Below are positions 7,153-13,554 of a stretch of 20,576 nt of DNA, in pieces. The stretch is from NCBI GenBank assembly GCA_905236465.1, contig CAJOQA010000015.1, positions 1 to 20,576 on the forward strand, in the 5' to 3' direction. The position numbers were made by a program, and so were the translations under genes. The stretch's first letter is position 1, and each line of letters begins with the position of its first letter. Source of the stretch: an uncultured Treponema sp. GTDB lineage: Bacteria > Spirochaetota > Spirochaetia > Treponematales > Treponemataceae. The notes beneath the pieces are model-generated. The model was not told where the DNA came from, did no database searches, and saw nothing but the letters and a program-made list of their open reading frames with translations.

Positions 7153-8541
7153 TTAGTTTGACCCAGCCATTTCTTCCGGATGGAAGACTTCATCGAATTT
7201 TTCTGCTGTAAGGAAGCCTAATTGTACACAGGCATCCTTTAGGGAAATATCCTTTTCATAAGCCAAATGACTTGTTTTTGCAGCATTTTCATAACCAATA
7301 TAGGGGTTAAGGGCAGTTACAAGCATAAGGGAATTGTAAAGATTAAAGTGCATCTTTTCTTTATTAGCTGTAATTCCTACCGCACAATTATTGTTAAAGC
7401 TTACCATAACTTCAGCAAGTAATCTGACAGACTGAAGGAAGTTATAAGCGATAACTGGCATGAAAACGTTCAGCTCAAAGTTACCCTGACTTGCTGCCAT
7501 CTTTACAGCAGTGTCATTTCCAATAACCTGAACTGCAACCATTGTCATAGCTTCGCATTGAGTCGGATTTACTTTTCCAGGCATAATAGAAGAACCTGGT
7601 TCGTTTTCTGGAATATGAATTTCTCCAAGACCGTCGCGGGGACCTGAAGCAAGCCATCTTACATCATTTGCTATTTTCATTAGATCTGCCGCTAAAGATG
7701 CCAAAACACCATGGGCAGAAGCGATCTCATCTTTGCTCGTTAGGGCATGGAATTTATTGGGGGCTGTAATAAAATCTTTTCCTGTAAGCTCAGATACTTT
7801 CTTTGCAACCAATGTATCAAAGCCCTTAGGAGCGTTAAGACCTGTTCCTACAGCGGTGCCACCAAGGGCCAACTGCTTAAGGTAGGGGAGCATTGAGACA
7901 AGCATTTCCTTGTCACGCTCAAGACTTGTTCTCCAACCAGAAATCTCTTGGCTGAATTGAATGGGAACTGCATCTTGTAAGTGTGTGCGACCTGACTTTA
8001 CAATGCCCTTATTTTCTTCTTCCAACTTCTTAAAGGTATTTACAAGCAGATCTATAGCTGGAAAAAGCTTGTCTTCTACTTCAACAACAGCAGAAATGTG
8101 TAGGGCTGTAGGAAATGTATCGTTAGATGACTGGCTCATGTTGATGTCATCATTTGGGTGACATAGTTTTTTACCTGCAATCTGATTTGCCCTGTTTGCA
8201 ATAACCTCATTAGTATTCATGTTGGACTGAGTTCCTGAACCGGTCTGCCAAACTACCAATGGAAAATTATCATTTAAAGAGCCAGAAATAACCTCGTCGC
8301 ATGCTTTACTGATAGCTGCGACTTTTTCTGCAGTCATTTTTTCAGGTTTGAGCTCGTTGTTTGCAAGACATGCAGCTTTTTTCAGGTAACCAAATGCCTT
8401 CGTAATCTCTCTAGGCATGGTTTCAATCCCCACGCCGATTTTAAAATTCTCATGGCTACGCTCTGTTTGGGCTCCCCAAAGCTTGTCTGCAGGAACCTTA
8501 ACTTCGCCCATGGAATCATGCTCAATACGGTAGTTTTCCAT
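7153..8541 (-). CDS. fumC: Class II fumarate hydratase
   Basis: Fumarase C interconverts malate and fumarate in the cytoplasm without an iron-sulfur cluster. From the ATG at 8541 the protein has 462 residues and begins like other FumC proteins (MENYRIEHDSMGEVKVPADK). Signature elements are GSGTQSNMNTNEV at 101-113, GRTHLQDAVP with the catalytic His at 187, and the flexible loop GSSIMPGKVNPTQCE at 316-330 with the catalytic Ser. A longer frame reaches a TTG at 8556, but the TTG's second codon is the GAG of the GGAG ribosome binding site, so the ATG is preferred. Its neighbours are an LDH-fold dehydrogenase with malate-type specificity and an Hdr-Flx complex, suggesting it runs malate to fumarate in a reductive succinate branch. 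Confidence 0.96.
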   Translation of the reverse strand: MENYRIEHDSMGEVKVPADKLWGAQTERSHENFKIGVGIETMPREITKAFGYLKKAACLANNELKPEKMTAEKVAAISKACDEVISGSLNDNFPLVVWQTGSGTQSNMNTNEVIANRANQIAGKKLCHPNDDINMSQSSNDTFPTALHISAVVEVEDKLFPAIDLLVNTFKKLEEENKGIVKSGRTHLQDAVPIQFSQEISGWRTSLERDKEMLVSMLPYLKQLALGGTAVGTGLNAPKGFDTLVAKKVSELTGKDFITAPNKFHALTSKDEIASAHGVLASLAADLMKIANDVRWLASGPRDGLGEIHIPENEPGSSIMPGKVNPTQCEAMTMVAVQVIGNDTAVKMAASQGNFELNVFMPVIAYNFLQSVRLLAEVMVSFNNNCAVGITANKEKMHFNLYNSLMLVTALNPYIGYENAAKTSHLAYEKDISLKDACVQLGFLTAEKFDEVFHPEEMAGSN

Positions 8542-8554
8542 ATTACGCAACTCC
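8542..8554 (-). promoter_or_regulatory. Ribosome binding site fixing the fumC start
   Basis: GGAG at 8554-8551 is nine bases upstream of the ATG at 8541. It overlaps the alternative upstream TTG, which has no suitable site of its own. FumC homology begins at the ATG. Confidence 0.7.
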
Positions 8555-8600
8555 AAAATTAGTGTAGTTTATTGAAATCTTTGTGCTGTCGTGATGACCT

Positions 8601-8620
8601 GAAGGGCAGAAAGCCACTTC
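8601..8620 (-). other. Imperfect stem-loop upstream of fumC
   Basis: GAAGTGGC and GCCCTTC on the minus strand pair with one bulged base around a TTTCT loop. It lies in the 138 bases between the dehydrogenase and fumC. Function is unknown; it may be part of an RNA structure in the dehydrogenase-fumC transcript. Confidence 0.3.
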
Positions 8621-8647
8621 TGATTTCGCCGCATATAAAAGAATGGA

Positions 8648-8668
8648 CAGCAGGTTATAGGCCTGCTG
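8648..8668 (-). other. Stem-loop just downstream of the LDH-fold dehydrogenase gene
   Basis: CAGCAGG (8648-8654) and CCTGCTG (8662-8668) are exact reverse complements around a seven-base loop, beginning 11 bases after the dehydrogenase stop codon. The minus-strand bases that follow the stem (TCCATTC) are not a U-tract, so it is probably not an intrinsic terminator. It may protect the 3' end of a processed dehydrogenase mRNA. Confidence 0.4.
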
Positions 8669-8679
8669 CTGAAAGAAAA

Positions 8680-9633
8680 TTATAAGGAAAAGTCAAGCTG
8701 GCCGATAACTTCTTTCAAACAATCGGCACTGTGTTTAAGTGATGCAATTTCTGCTTCTGTAAGTGGAGCAACAAGACGGCTTGTAATTCCATTGTGCCCG
8801 ATGATAGTTGGAATACTTAGACATACATCACTGATACCATATTCACCATCAAGCATAGAGGTTATTGTAAGTACAGAATCTGTGTCATAAGCAAGGGCTT
8901 CACAGAGGTGGGCTGTTGTAACACCAATTGCATAGTTTGTACAATGCTTTGCCTTGATAATGATACCACCAGACTTGCGGATATAATCCTCTACGTCAGC
9001 ATGGTCAAAGGCTGGCAAGTCTCCTTTTTCATAGGCTGTCGCATATTTATCTACAGGGATTGAACCGATGTTGGCAAGAGACCACGGTACATAAGAAGAA
9101 TCACCATGTTCGCCGAATACATAGCCGTGTACATTTTCCTGAGCAATCTTGTAGGTTTCTGCAATGCGTGCACGGAAACGGGCAGTATCAAGCATTGTTC
9201 CTGTTCCAAAAATGTGGTTTGCAGGGATACCTGAAGTCTTAACAAATTGATAGGTAAGAATATCTACAGGGTTTGCAACAATGACATAAAGGGCATCCGG
9301 ACAGACTTTTGTAATCTGTGGAATGATAGACTTAGTAATATTTACGTTAGTCTGTGCAAGATCCAAGCGTGTCTGTCCTGGTTTTCTTGCAACTCCAGAG
9401 GTGAGAATGACTATATCAGAACCTTTTGCATCTTCATAGTCACCATCGTGAATATAAACAGGGCCGATAAAAGGGGTACCCTGACGGATATCCATGGCTT
9501 CTCCCATTGCTCTTTCTTTTGCAATGTCAATTAAAAGAATTTCAGATGCTAGTTCCTTTACTGTCAAAGCAAAAGCTACAGTTGAACCAACCTGACCTGC
9601 ACCAATTATGGTGATCTTATTGGTATTAGCCAT
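8680..9633 (-). CDS. LDH-fold NAD-dependent dehydrogenase, predicted malate dehydrogenase
   Basis: The 317-residue protein is a complete member of the LDH/MDH family. GAGQVGS at 11-17 binds NAD and D36 suggests NAD over NADP. Catalytic residues are present: R89 (Arg109 in LDH numbering), D149 and R152 in LDTARFR (Asp168, Arg171), and H176 in GEHGDSS (His195). Overall wording (TRLDL, PWSLANIG) resembles lactate dehydrogenases, but the substrate-specificity position (residue 102 in LDH numbering) is R83, in GVARKPGQTR. Lactate dehydrogenases have Gln there and malate dehydrogenases have Arg; a Gln-to-Arg change at this site is known to convert Bacillus stearothermophilus LDH to a malate dehydrogenase. 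The codon at 9387-9385 is AGA. With fumC next downstream, malate dehydrogenase is the better call. The start has AGGAG six to seven bases upstream and a good promoter. Lactate activity cannot be excluded. Confidence 0.9.
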   Translation of the reverse strand: MANTNKITIIGAGQVGSTVAFALTVKELASEILLIDIAKERAMGEAMDIRQGTPFIGPVYIHDGDYEDAKGSDIVILTSGVARKPGQTRLDLAQTNVNITKSIIPQITKVCPDALYVIVANPVDILTYQFVKTSGIPANHIFGTGTMLDTARFRARIAETYKIAQENVHGYVFGEHGDSSYVPWSLANIGSIPVDKYATAYEKGDLPAFDHADVEDYIRKSGGIIIKAKHCTNYAIGVTTAHLCEALAYDTDSVLTITSMLDGEYGISDVCLSIPTIIGHNGITSRLVAPLTEAEIASLKHSADCLKEVIGQLDFSL

Positions 9634-9668
9634 ATAAATCTCCTATAATAAACATATTAACATTCTAT

Positions 9669-9697
9669 ATTATAAAATACTTTTTTACGATTGTTAA
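9669..9697 (-). promoter_or_regulatory. Sigma70-type promoter of the dehydrogenase gene
   Basis: On the minus strand TTAACA (9697-9692, one mismatch from TTGACA) and a perfect TATAAT (9674-9669) are separated by exactly 17 bases. The expected start of transcription is near 9662, about 28 bases upstream of the ATG, leaving room for the AGGAG site. It is the best promoter in the left half of the window and may also drive fumC and hdr-flx. Confidence 0.75.
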
Positions 9698-9754
9698 GTC
9701 TTTTTTCTTATAAATTTTTATAAAATTCCATAAATTTGCAAAAAAGTTAATTTT

Positions 9755-9772
9755 TTGTGAAAATTATCACAA
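9755..9772. promoter_or_regulatory. Palindromic operator 1, Rex-like (or CRP/FNR-like)
   Basis: TTGTGAAAATTATCACAA matches the Rex consensus TTGTGAA-N4-TTCACAA at 13 of 14 defined positions. It also matches the CRP core TGTGA-N6-TCACA exactly. It lies between two divergent genes, about 101 bases upstream of the predicted dehydrogenase start and about 94 upstream of the predicted rlmK start. Rex senses NADH/NAD+ and commonly controls ldh and other NADH-oxidising genes, so it fits the neighbours well. The regulator gene is not in the window. Confidence 0.55.
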
Positions 9773-9785
9773 TACTTATTTTTTA

Positions 9786-9803
9786 TTGTGATTTTTTTCA
9801 CTA
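9786..9803. promoter_or_regulatory. Palindromic operator 2, weaker copy of operator 1
   Basis: TTGTGATTTTTTTCACTA keeps TGTGA-N6-TCAC, with two mismatches from the 14 defined Rex positions. Its centre is 31 bases from that of operator 1, almost exactly three helical turns. It also pairs with operator 1: ATCACAATA (9766-9774) and TATTGTGAT (9784-9792) are exact reverse complements. It is centred about 63 bases upstream of the predicted rlmK transcription start. Confidence 0.45.
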
Positions 9804-9824
9804 AGAACAAGCTCAAAATGCATC

Positions 9825-9851
9825 TTGAAAATATGGTTTTCTTCATATAAA
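9825..9851 (+). promoter_or_regulatory. Possible promoter of the RlmK-like gene, giving a leaderless transcript
   Basis: TTGAAA (9825-9830) and TATAAA (9846-9851) are separated by a short 15-base spacer. The expected transcription start is near 9858, within two bases of the ATG at 9860. No Shine-Dalgarno is seen before that ATG. The short spacer makes the call tentative. Confidence 0.4.
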
Positions 9852-9859
9852 CTGTTAAA

Positions 9860-10969
9860 ATGGACTTTAATAAAACAGAATATCAAGCGGAATTATTTGC
9901 CAATAGGTTAAAAAAAAATCTAAAGCAGCTAAGAAAATCTTCTAGGAAAAACGGTATTTCCTGTTTTAGGCTTTATGATAAGGATATTCCTGAAGTACCA
10001 CTGGCTTGTGATTTTTATACTTTTTTGCCCACTGGCATTGAAACAAATGAAGAGGCAACTTTATTTTGGAAAGAAAAAAATCTTTCAATCAGTAATAATG
10101 ATGAAAAGGCTTTGACTTTTATTGCTGAAGAAAGAAATTCCTCCTACTTGCACATGTACCTGTACGAGCGTCCGTATGAAAAAGAAGAGTCCAAAGAAGC
10201 AGAGTGGCTTGAGACTATGGCTCTTTTTGCTTCAAGGGTCCTTGAAATAAAGAGAGACAATGTAATAATAAAAACAAGAAAAAAATTTGATGGGGATGAA
10301 AAGGGCAGAAGCAGTCAATATGAAAAGTTAAAAAGTGAACGTTCGGTTAAAGGCCTTGTATATGAGCAGGGGCAGGTTTTTACCGTTAACTTAACGGAGT
10401 ATATTGATAGTGGTCTATTTTTTGATCATCGTCCGCTTAGAAAAGCTATACGTGAAGGTGCAAGTGGAAAAAGGGTTTTAAATTTATTTTGCTATACAGG
10501 TTCTTTTTCTGTTTACGCTGCAGCGGGAAACGCTTCCTTTGTTGAAAGCGTTGATACAAGCAATACCTATCTTGATTGGGCAAAAAAGAATTTTACTGAT
10601 AATCAGCTTTTTGATAACAAGAAATACATTTTTACACGAAAAGATGTAAGGGAATTCCTTAAAGAAAAAAAGACTGAGGGGCAGTCCATGTATGATATAA
10701 TCATTCTTGACCCACCAACTTTTTCTAATTCCAAGCGGTCTACCTTTGATTTAGATATAAACCGTGACTGGTCTAATTTAGTTTCAGACTGTCTTTCGCT
10801 TCTTTCTAGGGATGGTCTTTTATACTTTAGCAGTAATAGCCGACGGTTGAAATTTGATTTGGCTTTGCTACCCGCCAACTGTTCTGCTAAAGATATAACT
10901 GAATCTACTATTCCAAATGATTTTCGTAATAAAAAAATACATCGTTGCTGGAAAATCTGGCAGATATAG
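9860..10969 (+). CDS. RlmK-like 23S rRNA methyltransferase (stand-alone)
   Basis: This 369-residue protein resembles the C-terminal half of E. coli RlmL (RlmKL), which makes m7G2069 in 23S rRNA. Matching landmarks are ANRLKKNLKQL at 14-24, SCFRLYDKDIPEVPLACDFY at 34-53, VNLTEYIDSGLFFDHRP at 176-192, the SAM-binding LNLFCYTGSFSVYAA at 207-221, the acidic residue in VDTSNTYLDWA, and the catalytic-type DPPTFSNSKR at 284-293. The C-terminal IHRCWKIW resembles the end of RlmL. The N-terminal THUMP/RlmL half is absent, so it should act as a single-domain enzyme. It is the only plus-strand gene and is divergent from the dehydrogenase. The ATG has no clear ribosome binding site, and the codons are AT- and Lys-rich. 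RlmI-type m5C activity is the alternative, but the DPPTFSNSK motif favours RlmK. Confidence 0.85.
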   Translation: MDFNKTEYQAELFANRLKKNLKQLRKSSRKNGISCFRLYDKDIPEVPLACDFYTFLPTGIETNEEATLFWKEKNLSISNNDEKALTFIAEERNSSYLHMYLYERPYEKEESKEAEWLETMALFASRVLEIKRDNVIIKTRKKFDGDEKGRSSQYEKLKSERSVKGLVYEQGQVFTVNLTEYIDSGLFFDHRPLRKAIREGASGKRVLNLFCYTGSFSVYAAAGNASFVESVDTSNTYLDWAKKNFTDNQLFDNKKYIFTRKDVREFLKEKKTEGQSMYDIIILDPPTFSNSKRSTFDLDINRDWSNLVSDCLSLLSRDGLLYFSSNSRRLKFDLALLPANCSAKDITESTIPNDFRNKKIHRCWKIWQI

Positions 10970-11017
10970 CTTCTACTAAGACAGCATGATAGTTAGGGGA
11001 CCTACCTTTGGAATGTT

Positions 11018-11509
11018 TTAAGGAAAAACTTTTACTATTTGAATGTATTTGAGTTCAGGGGATGTTTTATTGTTGTCTAGTTCTAGGAAAATTCTTTTTT
11101 CTGTTTTTTCACCAACATCTATAATTATAGGAGTTCTTGCGGTTAATTCCCATAAACCTAACGGTGGATTACTTGTGTATACTTCATATTTTTGTTCATC
11201 AATGGTCACATAAAAGCTTGAGCTATTAGTATCATAAGCCCTGACACATGCCATTATCTCATATTTTCCTTCTTCTAAAAGAATTACAAAATCAGTTTTA
11301 TTATCCTTCCATTCTAGCTGATCTCTATTTATTTTTATTCCCCCACCAGAAAAAGCAAAATCGTAGTTTTTTTCACTTTCCTCTTGAATTTCTTCAACAG
11401 TATCAACATCACTAACAAAGTCTACTTCTTCAGTTTTTTTTGTTGAAAGGCAAGAAAAAAATAATATGGATAAAAAAAGAGCAAAAGTTACCCTGCATGC
11501 AGTTTTCAA
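11018..11509 (-). CDS. Small predicted lipoprotein of unknown function
   Basis: The 163-residue protein starts MKTACRVTFALFLSILFF and has a lipobox-like FFSC ending at C20, followed by a charged linker rich in Glu and Asp (about 24-48). Lipobox rules are relaxed in treponemes, so lipidation at C20 is plausible and export likely. The remaining 110 residues look beta-rich, with a DFVILLEEGKYEIMACVRAYD segment characteristic of no family I can name. The start is TTG at 11509, with AGGAG six bases upstream; no ATG is available nearby. It begins 11 bases after the helicase stop and is probably co-transcribed with it. I do not recognise a function. Confidence 0.75.
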   Translation of the reverse strand: MKTACRVTFALFLSILFFSCLSTKKTEEVDFVSDVDTVEEIQEESEKNYDFAFSGGGIKINRDQLEWKDNKTDFVILLEEGKYEIMACVRAYDTNSSSFYVTIDEQKYEVYTSNPPLGLWELTARTPIIIDVGEKTEKRIFLELDNNKTSPELKYIQIVKVFP

Positions 11510-11520
11510 AGTTTTCTCCT

Positions 11521-13551
11521 CTATAACTTGGGGACTCTGGGGCGAGCCATGTTTTTTAGCATATTTTGTAATAATTCATGCGCCTGTTCACTATCAACTT
11601 CTTTTGAAGGCTCATGATATTTTACAAGGTTTTGGGGAATCTCGTCAAGGAAGCGCGAAGGTTCAACCTGAACGCTTGCTTGCATCTTTCTTCTGTTTTG
11701 GCAAGAGGATATGAACAACCTGTCTCTTGCCCTTGTTACTGCTACGTAAAAAAGCCGTCGTTCTTCTTCTATAGCAGCATCACCGCCTTCTTCAACCGCA
11801 CGGGCGTGAGGCATGAGGCCTTCTTCAGCGCCTGCAATGAATACAACAGGGAATTCCAGTCCCTTACTTGCGTGCACTGTCATCAGGTTTACCTTGCCTT
11901 TGTCCTGCTCACCATCATCAAGGTCATCTCTGCTAAGCAATGTGATCCTGTTTAAGTAGGCATAGAGACTTGTGTCTTCGTAGTTGGGGTTGTTTTCCCA
12001 CTGTTCCATGCTTTTTATAAGGCTTTCTATGTTCATGTATTTAAAACGGGCAGCCTTTTCACTTTTTGGGTTTTCTGTAATTAGGTAATCAAAATAGTTT
12101 ATTTCATCTACCATTGCACGAACTTTTTTGCTTAAGCCCTTACCGTTTAGCATTGTTTTATTATTATCAATGATGCTTACAAAAGAAGATAAATCTGCAC
12201 GTGTTTTTTCACTTAGTCCGCTTTCTTTTTCACTAGCAGCAATAACTGCCTGTATGGCTTCCCAAAGGGAAACGCCTAGTCGCTCTGCTACAGTGTTTAA
12301 AACCGCAATAGTTGCTCTCCCAATACCCCTCCGAGGTGCATTAATAATCCGCAAAAGATTTATATCATCATCGTGATTCGAAATAACCCTTAAGTAGCTT
12401 ATTATATCTTTTATTTCTTTTCTTTCAAAAAAACTTGTTCCACCGCTCATTATATAGGGGATATTGTTTTCCAAAAAAGATTCTTCAATAGCACGGCTCT
12501 GGGTGTTTGCCCTCATCAGGACTCCAAAATCATCATATTTTCTTTTTTCTTCAGTGCAAATGCTTAAAAGGGTCTGCGCAATAAAATCGGCTTCTGCAGC
12601 TTCGTTTTCTGGCATATATATTTCTATTGGTTTTCCGTTTCCATTACCAGACCACAGTTCTTTATCTTTTCTGTTTGTATTATGCTTTATAACCCCATTT
12701 GCCGCAGCCAAGATTGTGCCCGTTGACCTGTAATTTTGCTCTAAGCGTATTTCCTGAACATCTGGAAAATCTTTTTCAAAATTTATTATGTTTTGAAAAT
12801 CAGCTCCACGCCAAGAATATATGCTTTGATCATCATCACCAACAACCGCAACATTTTTATCAGAAAGAATGTGCATCATTTCATATTGCTGATGGCTTGT
12901 GTCCTGGAATTCATCAACCATTATATACTTGTAGCGGTCTTTATACTTAGAAAGAATTTCAGGGTGTTCCCTCCAAAGACGAATTGGAAGGGTAATGAGG
13001 TCGTCAAAGTCAACGGAATTATAAAGCTTAAGGCCTTCCTGATAGCCTTCGTAGAGCTCCCTGTACATTTCGTTGTCTGCGTTCCAATGCTTTCTTCCCG
13101 TTTTTATGTCACTAAATAAATTTCCTGTCGCATATAAATCAAGGGCATCAGATGTTATTTTTAGTTCCCTTCCTGTTTCCTTTATTAAAGCCGAACGGTC
13201 GGTTTCATCATAAATTGAAAAGTTTTCCCTGTAGCCCAAAGCTGTAATATCTTGCCTTAGGACTTTTACACCAAAGGCGTGAAAAGTACTTATTGTAAGA
13301 TTTTGAAGCTTTTTCCCTGTCAGTTTTTTTATCCTATCAGCCATTTCTTTTGCGGCTTTATTCGTAAAGGTTAGGGCTAGGATCTGACTTTGCGGAATTC
13401 CGTGCTCCAACATATTTGCTATACGACAAGTGATAACTCTTGTTTTTCCGCTACCTGCACCTGCAATAATAAGTATGGGCCCTTCGAGTGTTGTTACGGC
13501 CCTATACTGTTGAGGATTAAGTTCTGTTTTTAAAGATTCTTCTAGAGACAT
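11521..13551 (-). CDS. UvrD/PcrA-family superfamily 1 DNA helicase
   Basis: The 676-residue protein is an ATP-dependent 3'-5' DNA helicase of the UvrD/Rep/PcrA group, acting in repair and replication-fork maintenance. Visible motifs are the Q motif LNPQQYRAV at 11-19, Walker A AGAGSGKTRVI at 30-40, motif Ib TFHAFG at 89-94, Walker B VDEFQDTS at 212-219, motif III GDDDQSIYSWRGAD at 238-251, motif IV RLEQNYRST at 269-277, motif V VHASKGLEFPVVF, and motif VI VAVTRARDRLF. All domains 1A/1B/2A/2B appear complete. It is somewhat shorter than typical PcrA (about 720-740 residues), mainly at the C-terminus. The ATG lies three bases after the upstream gene with no clear ribosome binding site, so translation is probably coupled. 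UvrD, PcrA and Rep cannot be separated with certainty by eye. Confidence 0.95.
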   Translation of the reverse strand: MSLEESLKTELNPQQYRAVTTLEGPILIIAGAGSGKTRVITCRIANMLEHGIPQSQILALTFTNKAAKEMADRIKKLTGKKLQNLTISTFHAFGVKVLRQDITALGYRENFSIYDETDRSALIKETGRELKITSDALDLYATGNLFSDIKTGRKHWNADNEMYRELYEGYQEGLKLYNSVDFDDLITLPIRLWREHPEILSKYKDRYKYIMVDEFQDTSHQQYEMMHILSDKNVAVVGDDDQSIYSWRGADFQNIINFEKDFPDVQEIRLEQNYRSTGTILAAANGVIKHNTNRKDKELWSGNGNGKPIEIYMPENEAAEADFIAQTLLSICTEEKRKYDDFGVLMRANTQSRAIEESFLENNIPYIMSGGTSFFERKEIKDIISYLRVISNHDDDINLLRIINAPRRGIGRATIAVLNTVAERLGVSLWEAIQAVIAASEKESGLSEKTRADLSSFVSIIDNNKTMLNGKGLSKKVRAMVDEINYFDYLITENPKSEKAARFKYMNIESLIKSMEQWENNPNYEDTSLYAYLNRITLLSRDDLDDGEQDKGKVNLMTVHASKGLEFPVVFIAGAEEGLMPHARAVEEGGDAAIEEERRLFYVAVTRARDRLFISSCQNRRKMQASVQVEPSRFLDEIPQNLVKYHEPSKEVDSEQAHELLQNMLKNMARPRVPKL

Positions 13552-13554
13552 GGC

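Noticed and set aside
8542..8556. TTG at 8556 as the fumC start, giving a 467-residue protein
   Set aside because: The extra five codons contain the ribosome binding site of the ATG at 8541, and homology to FumC begins at that ATG.
9755..9803. The palindromes as an intrinsic terminator between divergent genes
   Set aside because: The flanking genes point away from this region, so nothing needs terminating here, and the TTGTGA...TCACAA form is that of a protein-binding site.
10970..11017. A terminator between the convergent RlmK-like and lipoprotein genes
   Set aside because: The only inverted repeat is a four-base TAGG/CCTA stem at 10994-11004 with no adequate U-tract, too weak to call.
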